Made by a program: the position numbers and the translations under genes
Source of the DNA: Whitmania pigra
Taxonomy: Eukaryota > Annelida > Clitellata > Hirudinida > Haemopidae
Assembly: GCA_021613335.1 (NCBI GenBank)
Contig: JAJTWR010000398.1
Span: forward strand, 1,292,501-1,356,500
Direction: 5' to 3'
DNA length: 64,000 bases
Part shown: in pieces, positions 43,501-55,146 of the stretch
Numbering within the stretch: the stretch's first letter is position 1
How the letters are laid out: each line of letters begins with the position of its first letter
Notes under the pieces: generated by a model
What the model was told of the DNA's origin: nothing
Seen by the model: the letters and a program-made list of their open reading frames with translations, nothing else
Databases searched by the model: none

Positions 43501-43967
43501 CAACCACGTCGACGCCTCCGAGGGCCCCTTGGTCAACGGCAGCAGGGAAGGCAGCACGAACAACGTGACGGCTTGCAAGGTTTCGAGGCAAGACACTGAG
43601 GCGGACGTCGAGCACAATAACAACATAAAAAAGATTGCCTTGAAAGAAGTCAGGAAACCTGGCAGGAGTGGGTTTTTTTTTATTTTAATGTAATTGCACT
43701 TAAAGAGAACAAATAAAATTTAAATCTCTTGCTGATTTCTGTCGACCTGATCGTGATCAAATTACGCGGATGTTGTACTCAGAAACCTGTGCCTACAGAT
43801 TCGCATCTTCCCTTTTAGATTTCTCGTCACTTCTCGACCTGCTGAAGTCACTGAAAGGAAGTCTACAACTGAAGAAGTTAGTTCTCGACAGGATCGCTTT
43901 AGAGGCCGTTCGGTTCAAACGGACATTCATGATAGAAGCCATTCAAGATCTCGAACTCGGCAGTTGA
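37522..43967 (+). CDS. INTS6: Integrator complex subunit 6 (INTS6/DICE1)
   Basis: Seventeen exons join in phase to 866 residues (human about 887): 37522-37632, 37792-37869, 38284-38433, 38532-38621, 38857-39049, 39527-39652, 40073-40212, 40433-40585, 40753-40885, 40974-41068, 41211-41575, 42004-42107, 42529-42662, 42807-42960, 43134-43253, 43362-43667 and 43819-43967. The N-terminus is a VWA domain with an intact MIDAS-type DTSASMNQR. Other hallmark blocks are GSELTKEPFRWDQRL, DAMCEVTGG, PFDKYELEPSPLT, KYSELGHPFGYLKAST, MGNYQEYLK, HTFGNPFK and MIDEADEA. The last exon is the conserved C-terminal helical region. INTS6 belongs to the nuclear Integrator complex, helps recruit PP2A and supports snRNA 3' processing and attenuation of RNA polymerase II. 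The middle part (exons 14-16) is Ser/Pro-rich and diverged, as in other animals. Confidence 0.96.
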
Positions 43968-46900
43968 TGTCCGATCGGAGATGAATTTGTCGCCCGCACG
44001 ATGTGAGTGAATGAGTGATTGTTGTGCAATCTCTTTTTTTTCTTGCAATCTCTCTATAATAGTCAACTAATGCTAGTAATTTAGTTGCGTCGATATTTCA
44101 AAATCTTAATCTGTTTTTATGGGATAAACAGTAAATTGATGTTTTTATTTTGACACCAGGTTGATGGTCTTTCATGGACAGTTGCCTTAAAATGATATTT
44201 CTTTCCAATCTCTTTCCCACTTCCTATCCTGGCTATGAATTTCTTTACGACTTCGTATGTTAAAGTCAATCAATTCGTCACTATGTGACACGGTCCTAGT
44301 TATTACTAACTGCTATCATTATTTATGTTATTATTTCCGACTGTAAGCATACTTATTATTATTATTATTATTAAAGAGTTCTAAGTTCTACAAACTTTCT
44401 CCGAAGCATCTGTTTATTTGCAAGTCTGGCTTTCTGTCCTTCTCTGTGGTCTCTCAATCAGACTCTTCACTTGAAGCTGCAGTTGAATCTTTGATGCCAT
44501 CATATCAGAGTCAGGCTGGGAAATGGTTGGAGAATGTGTAATGTGGTTGTTTAAACTTCGATCAATTGTTTTTGTACAAAACTGATGACTGTCTCAAGAA
44601 GTTTAAACAATTTTTTAATAAATAAAGTTTAAACAACAAAACATTATAGTTTATAATCAGTTAACTTAAAAATAAGTTAAATAACTATCATTTTTACGTT
44701 AATGTAAATAGATTCGAATGTAAATGTAAATGAATTTCTGCTTAAATGTGAAATAAATGAAGGAATGGCTCTGTGTCTTGCCTCTTCATGCTTGAGCGAT
44801 GATGTTGCATGTGGAGTGCCTGCTTTCTCGCATGATTGGGTCACATGCTCATCATTAATTGGCCATCAATGATGACGATGATGCTGCAGCATGTAAATAA
44901 TTGCAAAACGGCCATAACAAAAATCAAACTATGCATCAATGTCAGCCAATCAATGTTGTCATTCAATCTTTCTCTGAATGTATTGAAATGGGCATCATTC
45001 ATTAGTAATGACTAATTGTATTCAACAGTTTATTTTGCAGGCCAGCCCCGTGGAAAGGCCGCAGTGGTTCACTGAGAATGTCAGGACCTAGCTGGCAGAC
45101 CCAGGGAGAATGTTTTTTGCATTTTCTTGTGTCCTTTAGCTGCCCAAAAAAAAAAAATTGGGTACTGGGATCAAGTTTACAGGGTTCTAAGTAACCCCAC
45201 TATAAGTGCCGATATGTGTATATAATTTTTCTGTTTGAATGTTATTAATATTAATAATTGCTCTGCTAAATTCCAAAGCTAGCACGGACCGGTTATTTCA
45301 GGTAGCTGGATCTGTGGGAGGTGATTTCGTTAATATCTCAAATTTATGGGTCAGAAATTAAGTATTGAAGACCCATAAATCATGTTATTTTTTCCACCGT
45401 GCTAACTCCTGAATTGGTGCATAATGATAATCACACTGACAAATCTTTGAGATGAAATTCTTCAGAAAATCCCTTAGCATTACTCAGATAGGCCTTTGTT
45501 GTGAATGCAGCATCTGGGAGATTGCTTCAAATTGATAGCATCCCCTTGTTTGGATTTCGGCCTAGCTAGCTTCCCACTTTGTCGATTAGCGTTAGCCTAT
45601 CTTATTATGGGTTAATTCCATATAAACCAATTTGGAGATGATCGTGTACTTTGCGAAATCACCTTTATGTGGTGATTAGTGCCGACCGCGTCTCGAATGA
45701 AGCGCGAAAATTGAATTTTGCTTGACTGCTGAGGATGTCTTGAGAGTGTTGGTCGTGAATTCAGGCATGCCCGCAGTGTGATTGTATGTAGGACTACATA
45801 CCGAATTAAATGTTGTGTAGCCTAGTGGGACGCATACCTCAAAATGGTAAAGCCAAGTTTTCACGGGCAGGTGGTGTCGCCATCTTGCTTTCCTCAAAGG
45901 AGGCAAAGATGTGGTTTCATCTTTTTTTGGAGGGGGAGGAGGGCTATCCGACTGTTGCCGGTGTCCCTGAGTGCGAATGCTGTCGTTAACAAGGGCAAAG
46001 TGGGTGCAGCGGCAAAGCTTTTATCGTTTCGGGCGCATGCTCAGCTCATAAATGTAGGATTTAATTAGGTTTGTCCCCGACCTGCCAATTTCCCTCCTTG
46101 AGTTGGCGCAATCCCCACCACTTAACGAAATTCTCTTTTAAACTATCAACAAAATCCATCAGATTGAAATTTGTTAGATAAACGTACATTATTGACTGCT
46201 TCCGTACGTCTTGAATAATAAATAATTTAGTTTCAAATCCATGGAAAGCTATAAGCATGGAGAAATTCCGCTCAGTTCCAGGAAATATATTGCTATGCCA
46301 GTGAATCCACGTATTAAACAATGCACAATGTTATTCACACAAATTGAAAAAGGATGACTTCATATCATTTGAACGTGTGTTTGCTTCACAATTTTTGCAT
46401 TTTTCAATCTGAGATTCACAGATGTCAATACATGTGTTACAAGCTGTTCATTAAAGATTTTCAACAACAGAAACCGAACATAAAAGTCAATGTATGTAGT
46501 ATGCAATGTTGTCATAACAACATGATTTAGTATTTCACCATGATTCATGAAAAACATATGCTAGTATCACAAATTCACTTAAATTAAAATAAATAAACGT
46601 GAATGTTCACCAATCATTACACCCTGTAAAAAACAAAAGTGAACCGAGACCCTAGCGGTGTGTCTTGTTCTGCTCAATAAAGGAAAAAAATGTTATATAC
46701 ATGTTCCCAGCATAATTCAATGCCAAAAAAAATCATGAATGCAAATAAATTTGACCCCCATTTGGTTATGGAAAAAATGCAATCAAGTTTGTAAATTAAA
46801 CTAATGTAATAACTTATCTAAAGGCTCATAAATATTTTGATAAGACATTTTACATCCCAAATTAAAAGTTTTCTTTACTATTTACTTCATCATTACAAGA
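43968..46900. other. INTS6 3' region and intergenic stretch
   Basis: AATAAA at 44621-44626 is a reasonable INTS6 poly(A) signal, about 650 bp after the stop. The rest is AT-rich with no recognised gene. Two short stop-terminated frames preceded by acceptor-like sequence (44377-44541 and about 45040-45090) look slightly protein-like but match nothing I know. The block 45640-46060 is GC-richer and unexplained. Confidence 0.45.
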
Positions 46901-46936
46901 ATGAATAACCATTCGGAATAGTGCAAGAGGTGGCAA

Positions 46937-48115
46937 CTATTCCTTGACATTAGCAATAGCAGAATCTGAGAGAAGACTGAACCATTTTGGAGATAATTTG
47001 CCAATAAGAGCCTTCCAAAGTTGTCGAAACAATTCCTCATCGGTTATTTCAGTTAGAAACAAATCAATAGTGCTCTTGCTATCCAAATATTGAGACTTAA
47101 ACAACTCACTATTCAGTGAGAATCTGCTTTGAATGTTTATGAAATCCACAGGCTTTTCAAGGCTTTTGGGAAGAACTCCTGTGACATAAACATCTTCAAT
47201 CCAGAAAAACGTTGATCTTGAGGAAGCCTTGTACAATTCTTGTATCATTGGCACAGTGGTAAGAAAAGCAACTCCAGCACAATACTGGGGAAAGTAAGTT
47301 TTGCCAGGAAACTCATCTTCCTTGACACACCAAGCTCCACATTTGCTGGGGTCTCTCTGAATAGGCATCTGATTTTCATCCCACAACGAACACATGATGG
47401 TCTGATTCGTCAGAGGTTTGTCCTCAAGCAATGCCATTATTCCGAATATATTCACAAAGGATGCATCATTGGCCTTCAAAGCATATTTAGCATGGCCACA
47501 AAATTCTGAAATCCACTTCATTCCCAACAATGCTTTGAAAGACTTTGTCTTCACTGTGTCCAGAAAGTCTCCTTGGACTATATCTTGATACTTATTATGT
47601 TCTGCAACCAATTTCTCTTGTGTGGCTTGATCTGAAGTGGTACCCATAAGAAATATAACTTGCAAGAAATTAGATTTCAAAAAATTGGCATTTGCCCAAG
47701 TTTCTCTCAGCAAATTCCTTCTTGAAGATTCTTCAGGTGATGACATTACATAAACAATCCATGAAACTTTTTTGTCTTTGCAAAGGGTGTCATTGTAAAG
47801 GTTGTAATTTATCACTGGAGCCTTTGCAGGAATGGGTGTTGGTGGAGGTAGCCTTTTAGGCCTCTTGTTCCATATTCTAAGGAGATCTTTAGAATCAAAT
47901 GAGGCAAAAAATTGTACTCTGCCCTCTTTATCTGGAAGTCCTATTTTAATTCTGGCTGGTATTGAATCGTCACTCTCTTCATATTTATCATTAGTTGATA
48001 TTTTGGAGCAGTTCAGAGAATGTATGATTAACAGTGTAATATAAATAATGACCAAAGCAGCCAATATTTTTACAAATAACTGGACGTGTTTTTTCCCACA
48101 AAGCTTTCTTAACAT
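46937..48115 (-). CDS. GT31 beta-1,3-galactosyl/N-acetylglucosaminyl-transferase-like, single exon
   Basis: 392 residues, type II membrane layout: a short basic cytosolic tail, a transmembrane helix at about 13-34, a stem, then a lumenal catalytic domain for Golgi glycan extension. Family motifs: RRNLLRETW (132-140), FLMG (155-158), YQDIVQGDFLDT (176-187), KSFKALLGMKW, YFPQYCAG (274-281) and EDVYVTG (307-313). The metal-binding DDD that normally follows Lys-x in this family reads Asn-Asp-Ala (216-218), so the usual DxD is lost and activity is uncertain. Length is usual for B3GALT/B3GNT proteins, which are often encoded in one coding exon. The first ATG gives the complete tail and anchor, so it was chosen. 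Donor and acceptor sugars cannot be assigned. Confidence 0.85.
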   Translation of the reverse strand: MLRKLCGKKHVQLFVKILAALVIIYITLLIIHSLNCSKISTNDKYEESDDSIPARIKIGLPDKEGRVQFFASFDSKDLLRIWNKRPKRLPPPTPIPAKAPVINYNLYNDTLCKDKKVSWIVYVMSSPEESSRRNLLRETWANANFLKSNFLQVIFLMGTTSDQATQEKLVAEHNKYQDIVQGDFLDTVKTKSFKALLGMKWISEFCGHAKYALKANDASFVNIFGIMALLEDKPLTNQTIMCSLWDENQMPIQRDPSKCGAWCVKEDEFPGKTYFPQYCAGVAFLTTVPMIQELYKASSRSTFFWIEDVYVTGVLPKSLEKPVDFINIQSRFSLNSELFKSQYLDSKSTIDLFLTEITDEELFRQLWKALIGKLSPKWFSLLSDSAIANVKE

Positions 48116-49700
48116 CTTGTACTAAACGGTACTAAAAGGTATTTAGCGGAACAGCGACCAGCAATCAAAGCGATCAACAAGTTATAAGAGATGACTTAAA
48201 AGTGGATCTAGCTGACATTGCGCAGTCAGGTTAATTGAGAATGTTTTTGTAGTTAAACATTTTGTCAGATTATTTATTTAAAATACTAAAAATTTATTAT
48301 GTAACATGTGTTTTAATAATCAATTTGTTACGCTCCATAGCTGTCGCAACTTCATTGAGCGAACACGTACACAATCAAAGTCAGAGCGTATTTCGCCTTT
48401 ACCATTCCAAAAAGGAAGGCACTGCTACGAACTCTAAATATATTCTATTACGTATCGTCGACGTCAAAAGAAATATCTAAACGTGTCTTAAGCAATTGAT
48501 TGTATTGTATGAAATTAATTATATCGTACTGTAATACATTCACCTTGTTTTAATATTTTATTAGTATTATCAATAGCGTGAGAATAAGTATTTGTCGAGC
48601 AACTCCGAAATCTTATTAATCTAGCCAAGGAATACAAATAACTTCAAATGCAAACGGTTACCTGTCTATGTCAGTAAATAATCCATTATCCCCAAAATCG
48701 ATTTTTAAAAGCTTTAAGCATACATAAATATATATTTAATGAATAAATATACAAGAAAAACTTCCTAAGTTCCTAAGAAAATAAATGTTAAAGCAATGGC
48801 TGCATCTTCGATTTAACGTAAGAAGCAGAGTCCAGTGGGCAGACGGTCTTCATGAGCCAATAATACATAATTAAGCAAATTAATATACAACTTTTAGCAA
48901 ATTTTAGACAAACCTGTACTACATTCCAGAAATTCTATCCATAAATGTGAGCTATAGCAATTTTGAGACATTTTTTTAAATTTCAAAAGGTTAGCAATGA
49001 TCTATATGTATGTTAACCTCAATTCAAAGTCAAGCTGGAATAAATGGATTTACAGAAAGATATAAAAAAATAAAGAAAGCAACTCCAGATGAACAAGCCA
49101 TGTAAATATTTAATTTCAATGAATAAGATAAATAAAGCAACTGATACCCGTATCAAATAAGGTAAATACAGAACTCTAAATAGTCTCCAAAAAAAAGCCT
49201 TTTCGAATCAATAATTTGCAACAACATCATCTTTAAGCTGACAACATCAACAACCGTGGCCAAGACAAAACTCGAAGAAACAAACAATGCATCTGTTTTG
49301 CGTCGTAGGTAATTGCAGGGAAAGTGTTGATGAAAATGCCAGCATCATTGCTTCATAAAGTGCATAATACTAGCTGCAACCTAAGAAGAATGATAAAGAA
49401 ATATCTAAGCTATCAATGGAGTATCAAAAAAAATTCTAAAAATTGATAATCATGATGCATGGGAATCTCCCTGAGATGACTAGGAAACATACTCAGTAAT
49501 AACCATATCATTATCATCATAATCATCATTATCTTCATCATCATACTAGATTTAACAAATATTCTTAACGTAACACATGCTCAAAAGTTAAAGCATAAAA
49601 CTCTAAAAGCATAGAGTAAAAGAGAAAAAAAATACTTAATCTTAAAAATAAACTCTAAAAAGACTCTAAGATCAACAACAAATTCGGCCATTCGGAACGA
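48116..49700. other. Intergenic region between the glycosyltransferase and the TRIM gene
   Basis: AT-rich. It includes the presumed glycosyltransferase promoter (right of 48115, minus strand) and the TRIM 3' UTR (left of 49713). A short ATC-type tract lies near 49505-49545. No coding exon or RNA gene was seen. Confidence 0.45.
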
Positions 49701-49712
49701 TGAGTGGACAGG

Positions 49713-51496
49713 TCATACGTAGGTCGGGAAAAGAATTTTGACTTTGGACGTGACCGTGAAGACAGGATAAAGCTTGCTCCCAGGCACAAGGTCCCTGATT
49801 ATTTTCCTGCCGACGAGCGACAGAACCCTTCTGCCGTCTGGGGCCAAAGACGTCATCTTGTAACTGAGTATGGTGGCGTCAGGGGAATCGATTCTGAGGG
49901 CGAGGGTGAGCGAGATGGGCAGGGATTCGAGCCTCGTTAGGTATGTGCAGGATGGTTTGGAATTCGACTCCTGAGACTGGTGTTCGGACTTACTGCAGAA
50001 ATATATCGAACCCCCAATGCATGCTATGCCCCTAGAGGAGGAGGACATTCCCACCAGGTCTCTTATGGACAGCGGGTCGTCCGATATGCCGGCTCCGAAA
50101 AGGTACGAGCCGGAATTGAAAGCCGGGGCCGTCGAATTGCCCGGAAGAGAGAGGATCTGATTGTCAGGGTAGGAAGAGGAAAGGGGGTTGTGCTCTATGG
50201 TGACAGTCCAACTGCACTGCTTTTGAACAGGTTCACCAGTATAAGTGGTGATACCATTGGCATCGCCCCCCCAAGTGGTGAGACACCTGGCCACGGGCTG
50301 CTTGAACACCCTGTGCATGGCAGCTTCTGCTGCTGAGACGCAGTTCATCTGATGGGTGGGCGAGGTGGATATCTTGGGTACAATGGTATCTCCACCACTA
50401 AGTCCATCGTCTGTCAAATAGAAATGAATTTATTACATTTGTAATTCATTATCGAATATTAACATACATATTAATGAATGCATTCGATCTGATATTCAAT
50501 GATAATACGAATGATCGGCATCGCAAAAGCGACCTTCTAACTGAGGTCAAAACTACCTGAGAACCAGGTAAGCAACTTGTCGACACGCTTCCTGAAGTGC
50601 TCTGTCCCCGAGAGGAAAAGCAGTCTGCCCGACTTGTCTTTGAGGAGGTTGTCACATCTCTTCCTTAGCAGGGACACCCTACGGTGGGAAAGAGAGCCAT
50701 GGGCATTAATATTTATGAAATGCATGTTAACACCTCCTTAGGTGAACTTCAAAAGTTTTTATTTGGCAGCTCTTTGCAGTTGAATGCATTTCAAAAACAA
50801 GTAATTTATTCAGCTGTGAATAATCATAACTTACAACCTATGGCTGATGAGCCTTTGCAACAGCACCCATTATACTACTAAGACTTAAGTGCGAAAAGGT
50901 CACCCACTCTTTCCTATTCTTCTTGAACCGGTGTATGACTGGATGTAGAAGGGCTGCCTTGGACAAAACCTCAGGGTGTCCCTCCCCCGAAACCTCCCCG
51001 CAAGAGGCGGCCACTTCGGTCAAGTGGATGATGCACTTCTCGCTTTCCATCCGATGGGACTCCGTCCTTCTGGCCAGACGTCCCCTCGCCTCGTCCATCC
51101 TCTTCAGAGTCAGCCTCTTCTCTTCCTCTATGGCGCTGGTCAGGTCTTCCACGAAACGGCGGAACTGCTGCTCTATTCGACTGCAGGCAGACTTGTGGAG
51201 ATCCTGAAAGGAATATGGCTTTCAGTGCTACAGCGGAATGTAGTTTTATCATTTTTAATTATAATATTTAATGTGTTTAATGTAATTAACAATATTCAGA
51301 ATTTAGCATCCTACATCTTGAAGGATTTCAATTTCAAATGCTGAAATGTGATCATCAAAATGACATTGTAAATATTTTTTAGTCGAATAGAAATAAATAT
51401 GTTTATATTAAAATATTAGTAATTATATCTATCGTTATTGTTGTTTTATTATTATTGTTGTTATTATCATCATCATCGTCATTGCCATCGTCATCG

Positions 51497-51528
<32 letters not shown>

Positions 51529-54500
51529 GTTAGATAAATTGACTCAACCCGTTGCAATAGTAGGATGAAAATGTTTGTAAAATTCTATTTGCACTTCATC
51601 GTCAAACTTGTCAACCAAGTTGACAAACTTATCTCACAATCATTCGCCAGGTTAACTGTTGTTCTCTTAAATGTTTCAAAGGCACTTAAAATAATGGCGA
51701 ATTGATAAAATGCCAGCCTTTTAAGAGTCCCATAGTTTAAATTATAAAGGGGATGTTTATAAAAAAATATAATTACCATGTTTATGGATCATTAGACTAT
51801 GTTTACTCTAGGCGGCTAGTACTTTATAGGGCAGCAGGCAGTTCAAAGACACGAAGCCTTTTGAAGACAAATAACTTATTATCATTAATAATTACGCACT
51901 CCCAAGGCGTAACATTCGGTTAGCCGTCTAATAATAATAAATAATAATTAACTCCCAAGGCCATCATAGTCATCATAACCGCGACAGCCCATTTATCCTC
52001 TCCTCCGCAACAAGTTCACTCACTCCATCACCAGCAAGGCGAGTGCACGACCTGATTTATGGATGATCTGAGTGGTAATGGATCAAAGCTGAGGCATGAC
52101 TATCGAGTTATAAAGATGGAAATTGCAATCTGATTTATTCCATGCCCATTTCGAATTGCAATCTCGAGAAGGAAAAATAAAAGTAATATTAAATTATATC
52201 AGTCGGACATGTTTAAGTTAAAATTAATTTAAGTTTTAACTTGAAATTTATGAACTTAAAATGAACTTATGAATTTAAATAATTAAGGAAAAAAATCACT
52301 TTTATTTCGGTCGAAAACTGAGTCATCTTCAGTTGTTTCTCCCTCAGCATGGACACAATGCTCTCGCACTGCTCTTTCGTATGATTGGCCAGGTTCTAAA
52401 ACAATTCATTCAAATTACTAACAATAATTTATATTTTATAATTGAATACTTAATACCCCATAAGTAATACTAATTGACCAGTGAGTATTAATTACTTAAG
52501 TGAGTATTAAATAATTAATTTGAGTAGTAATTACTTTGACGGTCTCCAGTGTGATGTGTTTGTGCAAGTTAAAAGTCGTTTATTTAAATAAAGAGCTAGA
52601 CAGCATTAATACGTCCTCGAGGTAAAAATAATTATGATTAATTATAATGAGCGTTTAAATTCAAATTCAAATTGGCCTTATTAAATCATGAGAGGCTTGT
52701 TTAATTTCAATTGGAAGCGACATCTCAATGAAACAACGACGAAGGCATCCCCTTGGGGCAAGTACAATTTCCAGAATTAATCGACCGTTGCAAGCGAGGA
52801 TGGAAGATTTCTCGTCCCGAATGCAAAAAGATACGTGATAAAGATGATGATGACGACGACGATGATGACGATGGTGATGATGATGATGACGACGACGACG
52901 ATGGTTGATGATCATGTTAATGACGACGGCGATGTTGTTGATGACGATAACGTCGAAGATGCAAACGAATTCGAGAAACAAATAGCCTGCTTATCCGCAT
53001 TCCACGATCGAGAAAAGCTAAAACAACGATAAGACGCCGATAAGAGAGCGAAAGAAGGAGATGATGGATGACAGCAATTTCCGATTTCTTCGGAATTATA
53101 AACAAAACAACCGCATTCGGTCTAAGAGCTACGTAATGAGCTTCTGTATGCTTCTTGATTTTTTTTTACAGAACCGCTCCGCATAGCTAGACCTATGCAG
53201 GTGTTTTGCATATAGAATATTCTAAAGAGGCAACTTACTGAGTAATTCTGATTTCCTTTATTTTTATTCGTACAAACATGAAAAAAAAAAAAAAAATAAA
53301 ATTCATCTTCGATATCGCGTGTCATTCAACCAACTATTACGCACAACCTTTGTCTCTTTGTGTAGTCAAATTCGAAAGGTGAGTTAATCTTCAAAAAAAA
53401 TAAAAAGATAAAAAAACGCTTTAGACAAAGACAATTATACTCTGAACGTCAACTTGTTTGTTTGTTTATTTTTAACCTATGCTCACGTCTGCCGTCGAGA
53501 ATTGAAAGTCAGCATTGTCAGAAGGTTGTCCACCACAACAGCATCTCAGTCATCGACGTAATGGACATCACAGACGAGACAAAACAAACAAGCAGGAAAT
53601 TTACTTTTCCTACTTAACAATCACTTACTTATCACTTAACACGTACACACATCAACTACTGAACAAACAAGACAGACAGAGAGAGAGAGAGAGAACTATG
53701 CTTCATTAGAGAATCGACTAAAACGTTCCATGCACTGGAAAATATGGATTATAGCATGGATTGGAATAATACGCAGTGGAGTAGCATCATCGGTTAGACG
53801 GTAATTACGGAGTAATTAGTTGACCCTCAATGAACTTAACTGAAGCGTTCATTAAGTGGACCTCAACGTGCGCGTGGAAAGAAATCGAAGAGGACGACGA
53901 CGACGACGATGACGAACGAGACGATAATGACGACGCCAATGTTGCCGACGATAACTCTGAAATGTGAGAGATAAGATCTAGAAGATTGTAAATTATCGCA
54001 ACAGATTCATCACGATAGGCAGACTGAAAATATTTATTTATTTTCCAACGACGACGGATTAAGTCAGACAAATGACGTAACAAACGCTCCGAGGAATAAT
54101 CTTATGCCGCGATCGGATACATTAACAACAACTTGCAGAAAATACGTAACCAGAGCTAAGAATAATAAACTTTACTAGTATTATTAATATTAGTAGTAAC
54201 GTTACTGTTAGAGTTATTAGCAAAAAAAATATCATCAAAGAATTAATTATATCTCCAGTCTAAAGCAATCGATAATCCATAAACGCCTTAAAGATTATCC
54301 ACTCATACTTGGAAGGAGGGAGGGAAGGATAAAAATGGACGAAAAGGGCACCTTAACCCTTTGCCATATAATGCCAAAAATAAAGCACTCACGAGGATGC
54401 CATAAAAAGCATCGAGAAAACAAACAATGCACCGCTATCGAAAGACGCTATCGTTGCTACATTCGCAAACAAAGTGATCTACTTTTGAACTACACGTGGA

Positions 54501-55101
54501 AATGGATGGACGTAAATCCACTCCTGCATGTAAAATGTCTATGAGATGGAAAATTATTCGAAACGATAAAGACTTTGGAAAGGGGATACTGATGGATGAA
54601 GCGGATGACGGAAAGTAGCTTCCAGCAGTGGACCACACGTGCGTCTCTTATTACCTCGTTAAAAGCATTAGCTTGGATATAATCGGGGAAAAAAAGAAGA
54701 GATGGTCTTAATATCGCTTAATTCGAGTATAACGTATAATGGGGCAGAATAAATGACAAGTCGTATCATGAACAAGCAACAAATTGCTCTAAAATTAACT
54801 TAATTTAAGACTTCATTAAACATTTCACAATTTTTTTTCGCATCGATGTGTGTTACTGATTATCATTAACTCTAGTACTTAATGATGAACAATAAATCTT
54901 TTATTATTTAATTATTTCAATTTATTCTGTTTTATTCGTCATCGTACGCAAAAACCGATCACAGTAGCGAAAATTATCATTTGTCAAAACGGCTACCTAA
55001 AATATAACGTTCAACGCATTGGATTTGATTTTATAATAATACTTAGTACTTTTACTATCAACTTAATGATATTGACGTTATCATGGCCATGTTAACTTTG
55101 T

Positions 55102-55146
<45 letters not shown>

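Noticed and set aside
44377..44541. 54-codon open stretch after an acceptor-like sequence, ending in TAA
   Set aside because: It reads like protein but has no partner exon, no start and no recognised homolog; frames of this length are expected by chance.
45038..45090. Short frame after a good acceptor (ttttgcag) ending in TAG
   Set aside because: Only about 17 codons, no recognised family and no upstream exon.
49704..50336. Plus-strand frames across the last TRIM exon
   Set aside because: They are shadows of the minus-strand coding exon, which has consistent splice phases and a domain-like pattern.
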